NCBI GenBank assembly: GCA_016742275.1
Contig: JACVCD010000025.1
Span: forward strand, 1-64,000
From: Gemmatimonadaceae bacterium
GTDB lineage: Bacteria > Gemmatimonadota > Gemmatimonadetes > Gemmatimonadales > Gemmatimonadaceae
Direction of reading: 5' to 3'
Length of the DNA stretch: 64,000 nt
Below the pieces are notes generated by a model. It ran no database searches. It saw nothing but the letters and a program-made list of their open reading frames with translations, and was not told the DNA's origin. The translations under genes and the position numbers were made by a program. This document shows positions 50,053 to 57,387 of the stretch, piece by piece (the stretch's first letter is position 1; every line of letters starts with the position of its first letter).

Positions 50053-51273
50053 TCACTGCAGGCGAAAAAGCCTCGCATTGGGATCCCGTTCTCCGCGCAC
50101 AGCCCGTCGAATAATTCCTGCGGCAATCATGCTGTAGGTAATGCCGTTGCCACCAAGCGCCGCCACAAACCACCCGCGCGGGATGCCGGGGACACGGTCA
50201 ATGATAGGAAGCGCCGTTGGCGAATTCCCGAATGCCCCGGCCCATACGTGCGTGGTCTTGAAATCCAATGTAGGAAGCAGCGTATGCACATCGTCTGCGA
50301 TGCGTGCGCGTTTTGGCGCCAATGTATCACGGGCGCTGTATCGCGTAGGGTGCCGTTCATCACGACCACCGGCAATCAGTTGATTGCCGTGCAATCGCAG
50401 GTAGAGATAGGGATCGGCTGCCTCCCATACCACGGTGTTGCGTAGCCATCGTGGAGGCGCACCCAACAAGTCGCCCGCAACCGCCCAGGTGCTGATGATC
50501 TCATGACTTGGTTTTGGGATATCGTGCAGCAGCTCGTAGCCGGTACAGAACACGACATGATTTGCCAGCACGGCACGATCGTTCTCCACTTCGAGCCACA
50601 CACCGCCGCGTGACGCGGACACATGCTGCACATTGGCCGAAGCGTAAATCCGAGCGCCGCATTGCTGGACACGTCGTAGCAATCCGGCCGTGAGCTGAAC
50701 CGGGTTTGCCGACGCAGATCCGCGGCTCAGGATGGCGCCGTCCCGATCGATGCCGAAATGTCGCTGCAATCGATCGCGGTCCACCAATTCACCATGAAGG
50801 CCCGCACGTTGGCGTGCGCGAAACTCGCGTGCGAGTTCACGGGCATCCATGGCGTCGCCGGCGAGATACAGACTGCGACGTGGTTTCATGCCACACCGCA
50901 CATGCTCACGGGCTACGAGGTGCTGCAGGGATTGTACGGCATTCCACGAGCACTGCCAGGCACGTGCTGCTCGCGCCCATCCGATCTGGTCAGCCAATCG
51001 GGTGATGGGCTGATCAATTTCGAATTGTATGATGGCGGTCGACGCCAGTGTGCTGCCGGTCGTTGGAGTCCGGCGGTCGAGCACGATGACCTGATGGCCA
51101 TCACGCGCGAGTTCCAGCGCGCACAGCGCTCCACTGATCCCGGCGCCGACTACAACGACGTCAGCGACCTGGACACGCGGCAACTCCTCCGTCCGAACGT
51201 CGGACGCGACGGTGCCATACCAGATCGACCGGCCACGCCGAAGACGACGATGTGGCGTGAGTGCTCGACTCAA
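50053..51273 (-). CDS. DAO-type FAD oxidoreductase
   Basis: 406 aa. DVVVVGAGISGALCALELAR is the GxGxxG FAD-binding motif (about residues 37-58), followed by VIVLDRR, HVVFCTGYEL, and near the end FVAALGGNGITYSMIAAGII, the second FAD contact of the D-amino-acid oxidase/glycine oxidase family. Substrate unknown. Only TTG 51273 gives a full domain with a useful start; it overlaps the stop of the upstream small gene (TTGA), so translational coupling is likely. Confidence 0.85.
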   Translation of the reverse strand: MSRALTPHRRLRRGRSIWYGTVASDVRTEELPRVQVADVVVVGAGISGALCALELARDGHQVIVLDRRTPTTGSTLASTAIIQFEIDQPITRLADQIGWARAARAWQCSWNAVQSLQHLVAREHVRCGMKPRRSLYLAGDAMDARELAREFRARQRAGLHGELVDRDRLQRHFGIDRDGAILSRGSASANPVQLTAGLLRRVQQCGARIYASANVQHVSASRGGVWLEVENDRAVLANHVVFCTGYELLHDIPKPSHEIISTWAVAGDLLGAPPRWLRNTVVWEAADPYLYLRLHGNQLIAGGRDERHPTRYSARDTLAPKRARIADDVHTLLPTLDFKTTHVWAGAFGNSPTALPIIDRVPGIPRGWFVAALGGNGITYSMIAAGIIRRAVRGERDPNARLFRLQ

Positions 51274-51503
51274 TGACTACCGAGTGGCATCGGGTGCTGC
51301 CGAGCCAGCCATCGGTCGATGAAGGCATCGACGGTGCGGCGATCCACGGCAGAGCTCTGTTGCAAGGCACCTATCACACGCTGCCGATGACCACGAACGA
51401 GCAGCGTTCGGCTATGCACCATGGCGCCCAAGAGAATGGTGAGCGAGCCCAGAAGGCTGGACCACAGGCCGGCGATACGGTGCTTGACGAGGGCGAGGCG
51501 CAT
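51270..51503 (-). CDS. Small membrane protein upstream of oxidoreductase
   Basis: 77 aa with one hydrophobic helix (IAGLWSSLLGSLTILLGAMV) followed by a basic tail (TLLVRGHRQRVIGALQQSS). The stop overlaps the start of the FAD oxidoreductase by 4 nt. It may be a membrane subunit or simply a leader gene. Start ATG 51503; a longer version from 51569 is less likely. No family recognised. Confidence 0.5.
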   Translation of the reverse strand: MRLALVKHRIAGLWSSLLGSLTILLGAMVHSRTLLVRGHRQRVIGALQQSSAVDRRTVDAFIDRWLARQHPMPLGSH

Positions 51504-51734
51504 GGGAGAGTCCGGTGGAGGTGTGATGCGCGTGTCGGACACCGGGAACAATGCGCGTCCCGGGAGCACACCTCCATTTGGCGCGCGATGGATCTTCCGC
51601 TATCCCGTGGGGAGGTGCTCCCGCCTCTCTCTAAAGGGGTAGACGGTGGGGAGCCGAGGACAATTGATCAGTCCAACGTGCTGATATCAGATTGATGGGG
51701 TCGTTGTGGTTGCTGAGCCTTCAACGTGGTTGCC

Positions 51735-52385
51735 ATGTACATCCCGAATTCGTTCGCCGAACGCGACACTGCAACACTGTTCGATTTCATAGAGGCACAC
51801 CCGCTCGGCGCGCTGGTGACCAGTGAACCGGGCAGCGGACTCTTTGCCACACATCTCCCTCTTGTGCTCGATCGCGCCACTGGGCCCTGGGGCACGCTAC
51901 TTGGGCATATCGCGCGCGCGAACCCGCATTCACGTCTAGGCAATTCTCCGGTCAGTGCGCTCGTGATCTTTACGGGTCCCAACGCATACATCACGCCGAC
52001 CTGGTATGCCACGAAGCGGGAGTCTGGTCGGGTTGTGCCAACGTGGAACTATGCCGTGGTGCACGCCTACGGCACCTTGCGATTGCGCGATGATGCGGAG
52101 TTTCTGCGTGCACATCTTGAAGCCCTCACGAATCAGCATGAGTCCCAGCGTTCGAGTCCGTGGCAATTGGACGACGCGCCCGCCGACTACATCGCGCAGC
52201 AGATGAAGGCCATCGTGGGGGTGGAGTTCACAATTGAACGTCTCGAAGGCAAGTGGAAGATGAGTCAGAATCGCTCGCCCGCGGACATTGATGGTGTCGT
52301 TCACGGGTTGAGCGAGTCACAGGTGCCACAGGAGCAGACTGTGGCGAGCATCGTACGAGACCGTCGACCGCAGGAGAATGCATGA
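51735..52385 (+). CDS. PaiB-family FMN-binding protein
   Basis: 216 aa. The family pattern is YIPNSFAERDTATLFDFIEA, LGALVTSEPGSGLFATHLPL, NPHSRL, ALVIFTGPNAYITPTWY (split-barrel FMN/heme site) and VVPTWNYAVVHAYGTLRL. PaiB proteins (FMN-binding negative transcriptional regulators) bind flavin and are linked to protease and sporulation control in Bacillus, but their exact activity is unclear. ATG 51735 is used; GTG 51726 is a longer option. The stop overlaps the VOC gene by ATGA. Confidence 0.87.
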   Translation: MYIPNSFAERDTATLFDFIEAHPLGALVTSEPGSGLFATHLPLVLDRATGPWGTLLGHIARANPHSRLGNSPVSALVIFTGPNAYITPTWYATKRESGRVVPTWNYAVVHAYGTLRLRDDAEFLRAHLEALTNQHESQRSSPWQLDDAPADYIAQQMKAIVGVEFTIERLEGKWKMSQNRSPADIDGVVHGLSESQVPQEQTVASIVRDRRPQENA

Positions 52386-52819
52386 CGATCAAGCGCATGG
52401 ATAACGTCGGCCTCGTAGTGGAAGATCTCGATGCCGCCATTGAATTTTTCACCGTGCTTGGGCTCGAACTCGAAGGCCGCGCGCCAATTGAAGGCGAGTG
52501 GGCCGAAGGTGTTACCGGCTTGCCAGGCATGCGCGTGGAGATCGCCATGATGCGCACGCCGGATGGTCACAGTCGGCTCGAGATATCCCGGTTTCTGGCA
52601 CCGTCTGTTGTTGCCGATCACCGTACAGCGCCGGTGAATTCACTGGGCTATCTGCGCGTGATGTTCACGGTGGAGAATCTGGACGATACGCTTGTGCGAC
52701 TCGGCAAATGTGGTGCGACACTGGTCGCCAAAGTCGTTCAATACGAAAACGTCTATCGATTGTGTTATATCCGTGGCCCGGAAGGCATTCTCATTGGGCT
52801 TGCAGAAGAACTCAGATAG
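52382..52819 (+). CDS. VOC-family glyoxalase-like protein
   Basis: 145 aa vicinal oxygen chelate fold: RMDNVGLVVEDLDAAIEFFT, LELEGRA, and RVMFTVENLDDTLVRLGKCG, ending YIRGPEGILIGLAEEL. Possible metal ligands are limited (an early His is absent; Glu in the final strand is present), so a lyase or dioxygenase role is not certain; it may bind a ligand instead. Coupled to the PaiB-family gene upstream. Confidence 0.87.
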   Translation: MTIKRMDNVGLVVEDLDAAIEFFTVLGLELEGRAPIEGEWAEGVTGLPGMRVEIAMMRTPDGHSRLEISRFLAPSVVADHRTAPVNSLGYLRVMFTVENLDDTLVRLGKCGATLVAKVVQYENVYRLCYIRGPEGILIGLAEELR

Positions 52820-52836
52820 GCCGATTGGCACGAAGC

Positions 52837-53103
52837 CTAGGTGCCACTGCCCAGCGCCGTCTGTTCTTCCTGGGCAGGCAATTCCCACATCTGATCCAGG
52901 CGGCGACGATGTTCTGTCAGCACGAGGACCGCAGAGAAGGTGATACCGGCAATGAACCCCAGCATGCCGAAGAGAAGAGGCAATGGGGCATCGGTGTTGA
53001 CGCCAAACACCCATCGCAAGGTCGTGCCTGCGAAGGACCATGCAAAGGCCCATGTAGCGCCCATCCCAATGACGCCTCGGATACGTCGCAGCCAACTGCT
53101 CAT
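52837..53103 (-). CDS. Small two-helix membrane protein
   Basis: 88 aa. Two hydrophobic helices (GMGATWAFAWSFAGTTLRWV, LPLLFGMLGFIAGITFSAVL) and a charged end (TEHRRRLDQMWELPAQEEQT). GGAG 6 nt before ATG 53103 supports the start. The promoter region is shared with the divergent gene at 53199 and holds a direct repeat AGTGTA-AAGTGTA at 53143-53155. Function unknown. Confidence 0.7.
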   Translation of the reverse strand: MSSWLRRIRGVIGMGATWAFAWSFAGTTLRWVFGVNTDAPLPLLFGMLGFIAGITFSAVLVLTEHRRRLDQMWELPAQEEQTALGSGT

Positions 53104-53198
53104 GGGTTCTCCGAGTATCTCTTTGTTTGACAAGAACTTTGCAGTGTAAAGTGTAGTATTGGATCACGCGATTCAAGGGCTACATCCTCCATTCTCAG

Positions 53199-53684
53199 GT
53201 GCCTGGCGTGACGCACTCGCTCAGTCATCCCGTGTTGCTGCAGCAGACTACGCCACGTCTGTTCGCGGCGGTTCATGCCCGTGTCGTCGTGGACACGATC
53301 CCACGAGTCTTTACGCAGTACCTCGATCAGGTCTACGCCGAAGCGCGCGCAGGCACAGTGCAACTCGATGGGCAGAACATCTTTCTCTATACCGGTGTGC
53401 CGGAGCGACCGAATGAGGCCGATGCTGCATTCGGTGTCGGGGTGACGGCACCGTTCAGCGCGATCGGGGATGTGGTGCCCACGTGGCTACCGGTTGGCGA
53501 GGTGGTGATGACGACGCTTCTTGGCAGCTACGCAGGGATTCGGTCTGCGCATCAAGCCGTCATTGGTTGGTGCAATGCACATGGTCGCCAACGCACCGGC
53601 ATTCGCTGGGAAGTCTACGGACACTGGACGGAAGACGAGTCGCAACTACAGACCGATGTATTTCACTTGCTGGCTCCTGGTTGA
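53199..53684 (+). CDS. GyrI-like effector-binding protein
   Basis: 161 aa. A stand-alone GyrI/AraC effector-like domain: RLFAAVHARVVVDTIPRVFT, then QYLDQVYAEARAGTVQLDGQ and TTLLGSYAGIRSAHQAVIGW, TGIRWEVYGHWTEDESQLQT with the conserved Glu typical of the ligand pocket. It has no DNA-binding part. Start GTG 53199 (or GTG 53208). TTGACA at 53127-53132 could be a -35, but no good -10 is seen. The 3' end overlaps the convergent ArsR gene by 22 nt. Confidence 0.78.
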   Translation: MPGVTHSLSHPVLLQQTTPRLFAAVHARVVVDTIPRVFTQYLDQVYAEARAGTVQLDGQNIFLYTGVPERPNEADAAFGVGVTAPFSAIGDVVPTWLPVGEVVMTTLLGSYAGIRSAHQAVIGWCNAHGRQRTGIRWEVYGHWTEDESQLQTDVFHLLAPG

Positions 53685-54010
53685 CGCCGTTCGCGTTTTC
53701 CTCGCGCCACCTCTGTTGCCAGCGCATCGAGCCTCGGCAACCAAGTCGATCGGAATTGCGCCAGCCACGCATCGACTTCCTGTAGTGGCGCGCTCTCCAT
53801 GAGGTAGATGCGACGTGTGCCTTCCTGGCGCACGGACGCAAAGCCGCCGTCGCGCAGCACCTTGAGGTGCTGCGAAACGGCGGACTGTGAGATGCCAAAC
53901 TCCTGCTGAATGACTTCGACGACATCGCCGGACGTGCATTCGCGTTCCCGCAGGAGTTCGAGAATGCGTCGGCGAATGGGATCGCCGAGGACGTCAAATG
54001 CGTGACTCAC
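53663..54010 (-). CDS. ArsR-family winged-helix regulator
   Basis: 115 aa. DVLGDPIRRRILELLRERE, then VIQQEFGISQSAVSQHLKVL and FASVRQEGTRRIYLME give the winged helix. This is the second ArsR-SRPBCC pair in the window (the other is 37144-37954) and the two are only distantly alike. GTG 54010 starts the domain with no lead; the frame is open further upstream but overlaps the SRPBCC gene. No metal-binding Cys cluster apart from one Cys (ERECTSGD). It is the second gene of the operon. Confidence 0.87.
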   Translation of the reverse strand: MSHAFDVLGDPIRRRILELLRERECTSGDVVEVIQQEFGISQSAVSQHLKVLRDGGFASVRQEGTRRIYLMESAPLQEVDAWLAQFRSTWLPRLDALATEVARGKRERRQPGASK

Positions 54011-54035
54011 GTGATGATGAATTGCTGGTGAGTGG

Positions 54036-54689
54036 TCACTCGGGTTCCGGCTGTCCCGTGTAGAATGCAAACGTGTGCGCTGCGGCCTTGAGTGCGGCCT
54101 GCTCGCCTGTGCCGGCGGCCATCGATGCAGCACCCCATCCATCACTGCACTGTTTCACGAACGCCTGTCCTTCAGGCGAGAGTGTCCATGCCTCTGCGGC
54201 CTTGGGGTCGTTGTCGGCGCGTGTGGTGATGTGTCGTTCGAGTCCCAACAGGCCAAGGTCCCAGCCTACACCAACAGCGCCGGGGCCGTAGCGTGTCCAG
54301 AAAGCTTCACCTTCGTCGGTGATTGGCGCGATGTGCTCGAGTTCGAGTCGTGTGCTGCTGTCGTTCTCGGCGTGCAGTGTGACACGTACCCAGGTCACCT
54401 GGGCACCATACTCCCACGTCACAGCGAGCGAGGAAGGCGCATCGCATGTTTCGATCAAACCGCCAGCGTTGCCCTTGAACTGATATCGACCACCGACCTT
54501 GAGGTCACCGCTGATGGGAAGGAACCAACGTGGGATGCGTTCACCATTGGTGAGCGCGTCCCAGAGATCGTCGCGCGTGGTGGCGTAGCTGCGAACGGCC
54601 ACAACGGCGCGTGCGGATTGCCCTCGGTATTCGAGGTGGCGAACCTCGCGCACGGTGGCGCCGAGGTGATGGGTGGGATCGGAGAACAT
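54036..54689 (-). CDS. SRPBCC-family protein
   Basis: 217 aa. AVVAVRSYATTRDDLWDALT, RIPRWFLPISGDLKVGGRYQ, GNAGGLIETCDAPSSLAVTWEY and a C-terminal helix region (AAEAWTLSPEGQAFVKQC, then AALKAAAHTFAFYTGQ) mark the AHSA1/START type. It binds a hydrophobic ligand of unknown nature. First gene of the operon with the ArsR gene. Its promoter contains two palindromic AT-rich boxes (54731-54758). Confidence 0.86.
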   Translation of the reverse strand: MFSDPTHHLGATVREVRHLEYRGQSARAVVAVRSYATTRDDLWDALTNGERIPRWFLPISGDLKVGGRYQFKGNAGGLIETCDAPSSLAVTWEYGAQVTWVRVTLHAENDSSTRLELEHIAPITDEGEAFWTRYGPGAVGVGWDLGLLGLERHITTRADNDPKAAEAWTLSPEGQAFVKQCSDGWGAASMAAGTGEQAALKAAAHTFAFYTGQPEPE

Positions 54690-54730
54690 GGTTTCCGTCG
54701 AGGGGGCGGGCGAGGAGACTGATTGGCATT

Positions 54731-54758
54731 CTAAATATTAGATATTACTAATATTAGT
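54731..54758. promoter_or_regulatory. Tandem palindromic ArsR-type operator
   Basis: ACTAATATTAGT at 54747-54758 is a perfect 12-bp palindrome and CTAAATATTAG at 54731-54741 is a near-copy 16 bp away. On the minus strand TTGACT (54761-54756) overlaps the first and TAATAT (54740-54735) the second, so the repeats cover the promoter of the SRPBCC-ArsR operon. This is the usual layout for ArsR-type repression. Confidence 0.65.
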
Positions 54759-54867
54759 CAAGTGTGAGATGTCACTGCCGCGTCTGGTGCCGCATGGGGT
54801 GTTGCTACTACGATGTTACACGTGATGTCATTCGATGAACTTCCGGTGGACTTCTTTAGGCTCATTC

Positions 54868-55497
54868 ATGAAACGCCGCACTATTGCTCTCGGTCTTGCT
54901 CTATTCGCGAGTCCAGCGCTTGCACTGTCTCAGGATATCGGCGCCGGTGCGATAGTCCTCGCAGCCAACCATGACGTTTTTAACCGTCCGCTGTCCGGTG
55001 GAGCGCTGCACGTGTTCTTTCCGCGAAAAGGGCAGGGCTATGCGCTCGGCATCGTAATGGAGCGTGTTGGTAGAACCGATCATCGTATCGGTTCTACCTG
55101 CGTAGGGTTGGTCATGCCTGGGACCTGCCCATCCGAGCCCCTGACGGAAGACAAACGACTCACCGACGTGCGTGGGATGGCAATTGTCGATCTTTTTCGC
55201 GGCACTCGTGCGAGTGTTGCGCTATCTGCCGGCGGAACGATCGCGAAGGTGGCAGTGAATGCCCGTGGGCAGACCAGTGGTGGTACGAGGCAGGTGGCAC
55301 GCACGCTATTTGGGGCCGACGTTGGCATTGTCGCCAACTGGAGACCTCTGAAGCGGGTGCCGGTATTGGTGGAAGCGGCAGGAGAGGGAGGTCGTCTCAG
55401 GCCGCTCAGATCCAACGAGCACATTGATGGTTATACACCGTTCGAGCGGGCATTTAATCTCAATCGATATCGCATCGGCATCGTGTGGCGATTGTAG
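54868..55497 (+). CDS. Exported beta-barrel-like protein
   Basis: 209 aa. Signal peptide ALGLALFASPALALSQD from ATG 54868, then a series of alternating strands (DIGAGAIVLAANHDVF, GGALHVFFPRKGQGYALGIV, MAIVDLFRGTRASVALSAGG) ending in YRIGIVWRL, which fits an eight-stranded outer-membrane barrel. No family recognised. A perfect 12-bp inverted repeat, 55069-55098, lies within the gene. Confidence 0.7.
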   Translation: MKRRTIALGLALFASPALALSQDIGAGAIVLAANHDVFNRPLSGGALHVFFPRKGQGYALGIVMERVGRTDHRIGSTCVGLVMPGTCPSEPLTEDKRLTDVRGMAIVDLFRGTRASVALSAGGTIAKVAVNARGQTSGGTRQVARTLFGADVGIVANWRPLKRVPVLVEAAGEGGRLRPLRSNEHIDGYTPFERAFNLNRYRIGIVWRL

Positions 55498-55524
55498 AGC
55501 GCCACACGATGCATGAAACCGATA

Positions 55525-56235
55525 TCAGTGCGGTGTTATCCGCGTCCCGTCATTCGGAGTAGTGATGCGATTCGGTGTGACCGGCAGTGTCTCGCGCTCA
55601 TTGCGCTTGGAAGACAGCAGCGTGTTGGTGAATCGCTGACCTTCAGAGAGTCGCTCGACTTCGATGGCGATGGCGTCAATGGCCTGCTGCATGCGCTCGT
55701 CGTGCGCCGTGTCGGCGGGAGCGATCTGCCGAGCAGCGGCGCGCTTGCCACGGGAAAAGCCGAAACGCCAGAGCAGGGCACCGAGCAGAAGAAAGCCGGC
55801 TGCTTCGGCGGCCATCATGCGCTGGAACTCGATGCGCTGGGAGATCAGTTCGTCGACGGGTACCGACAATGACGTCGTTAACGGTGCGTCTGCAATCGCG
55901 ATGGGTTCACCTGGACTGCCGGGCACTGCGATTTCGGCGACTGGCGACTTCATAGCTTCGTCGATACGCTGATCCGCCTGCTGCAGTGTTCGCTCAAGCT
56001 CCTGAATGCGCTTTCCGTGTCGTTCGATGGTTCCATCGAACTCGCGAACCATGGCGGCGTCACCTCGCGCCTGTGCATTCATACGCTCCTGGCTAACGCG
56101 TCCGCGGTCTGCGATGGCGCGCTGGTACTGCCCGGAGATCATGTCCCGTTGAGATTGCAGTTCGCGCAACATCTCGGATTGAATCTGAACGCGATTGAAG
56201 TCAAGGACTCCAGGTGCACGGGACGGCTGAGACAT
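55525..56235 (-). CDS. Coiled-coil membrane protein
   Basis: 236 aa. An N-terminal coiled coil (about residues 12-90; EMLRELQSQRDMISGQYQRA, RIQELERTLQQADQRIDEAM), a Pro/Ala-rich link, a hydrophobic helix (AAEAAGFLLLGALLWRFGFS) and a C-terminal helical part (DERMQQAIDAIAIEVERLSE). ATG 56235 starts the protein; it is followed by no partner in the same operon. Function unknown; perhaps an envelope spacer or scaffold. Confidence 0.68.
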   Translation of the reverse strand: MSQPSRAPGVLDFNRVQIQSEMLRELQSQRDMISGQYQRAIADRGRVSQERMNAQARGDAAMVREFDGTIERHGKRIQELERTLQQADQRIDEAMKSPVAEIAVPGSPGEPIAIADAPLTTSLSVPVDELISQRIEFQRMMAAEAAGFLLLGALLWRFGFSRGKRAAARQIAPADTAHDERMQQAIDAIAIEVERLSEGQRFTNTLLSSKRNERETLPVTPNRITTPNDGTRITPH

Positions 56236-56312
56236 GAACAGAACCTCGTCGACTCGGGGCGGGAACAATGAGGCGGGCTTCCAAACCTACGCCAAATCGC
56301 GCCGTCCGGGTT

Positions 56313-57218
56313 TCAGGGCTTGGGCCCCAGGCGGACCAGGTGCGCGACAATGTCGCGGGGCCGCTCCTCGTGCAGCATGGCCCCGGCGCCTACCAGGGTG
56401 TCGATGCGGAACTGCCGGAGTCCGCCGGCAAGCGCCAAGCGCTGCGCCGACATGGGCGAACTCACTTTGGGCTTGTCTCCGACCAGCAAAACAACCGGCG
56501 CTTCGATAGTCGGCAAGCGCGGGCCAATGGGCTGTGGTTCCTGGCTGTCGGCCATGCGCTGCAGGGTGGACAGCGTTCCGCGCACATCCCGCTCGGCGTC
56601 GCCGAGGTAGCCGGCTACGGATGCCGACGTGACCCATGAGGCATCGGCGCTTTGCGCACGAGCGGTCGACGCAAAACGGCGACGCGCAAATGCCCGACCC
56701 ATGGGCGTGTCGAGCAGCGGACTCAATGCAAGTGCGAGGCGAAGTCCCGTGGTGCCCTGTGTGTCGTTCCCACCACCAGCAATCGATACGACGCCCTGTA
56801 CACGATCCGGCATGTTGGCCGCGAGATGCAGTGCAATCGTGGCGCTGGTGCCAGCACCTGCGACAACAAATGATGCGTTGGTTGGCAGGACGGTGTCGAT
56901 AGCACGGTGCACGCGTCGCGCTTGCGCGCTCAGTGCGTAGTCGGCGTGCTTGGACCTCGACGAAGCGCCCATGCCCAGCGGATCAATGATCACGACATGG
57001 CGTCCACTGTCGGACAACGCTCGCGCGATATGCCGCATGGCGAACGCCGAGCCGATTGGACCGGGCAGCAGCACTACGATGCCGGTGGATAGAGTAGGCG
57101 ATTCGCTGGCAGGTCTGCGTTCGCGATCTGAGAAACAACGACGCAGCCTGCTAACAGCAATCCGCAACAGGCTGTTCGTGTACCAGGCAATTGAAGCGAG
57201 AAGATGCGCATAGCCCAT
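56313..57218 (-). CDS. Alpha/beta-hydrolase-like, altered nucleophile
   Basis: 301 aa alpha/beta-hydrolase fold: VVLLPGPIGSAFAMRHIA, VVIIDPLGMGASSRS, and the strand-helix turn FVVAGAGTSATIALHLAANM. In active hydrolases the turn reads G-x-S-x-G; here it reads G121-A-G-T-S, so the nucleophile position is Gly123 (Thr124 and Ser125 follow). A late His is present in GAMLHEERP. It is therefore probably a pseudoenzyme or uses a shifted Ser. A helix at the N-terminus may anchor it. Unlinked to a clear operon partner. Confidence 0.72.
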   Translation of the reverse strand: MGYAHLLASIAWYTNSLLRIAVSRLRRCFSDRERRPASESPTLSTGIVVLLPGPIGSAFAMRHIARALSDSGRHVVIIDPLGMGASSRSKHADYALSAQARRVHRAIDTVLPTNASFVVAGAGTSATIALHLAANMPDRVQGVVSIAGGGNDTQGTTGLRLALALSPLLDTPMGRAFARRRFASTARAQSADASWVTSASVAGYLGDAERDVRGTLSTLQRMADSQEPQPIGPRLPTIEAPVVLLVGDKPKVSSPMSAQRLALAGGLRQFRIDTLVGAGAMLHEERPRDIVAHLVRLGPKP

Positions 57219-57387
57219 GAAATGACGGACCTGTCGCTGATGCGTAGTGGTGGTGTGTCGCAGCGGTCACGGCAATGTCGCAGCTCGGAAACCGCCGTAG
57301 GCAACCCTTCGAGGTAAGCGCGGGTCGAACGCCACGTATCCCACCCAGGGTTACTCCGGCCCGATGCCGCCATCCTGACCACACAAC

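Noticed and set aside
53127-53160. TTGACA at 53127 as promoter of the GyrI-like gene
   Set aside because: No acceptable -10 lies at 16-18 nt; only a direct repeat AGTGTA-AAGTGTA is visible.
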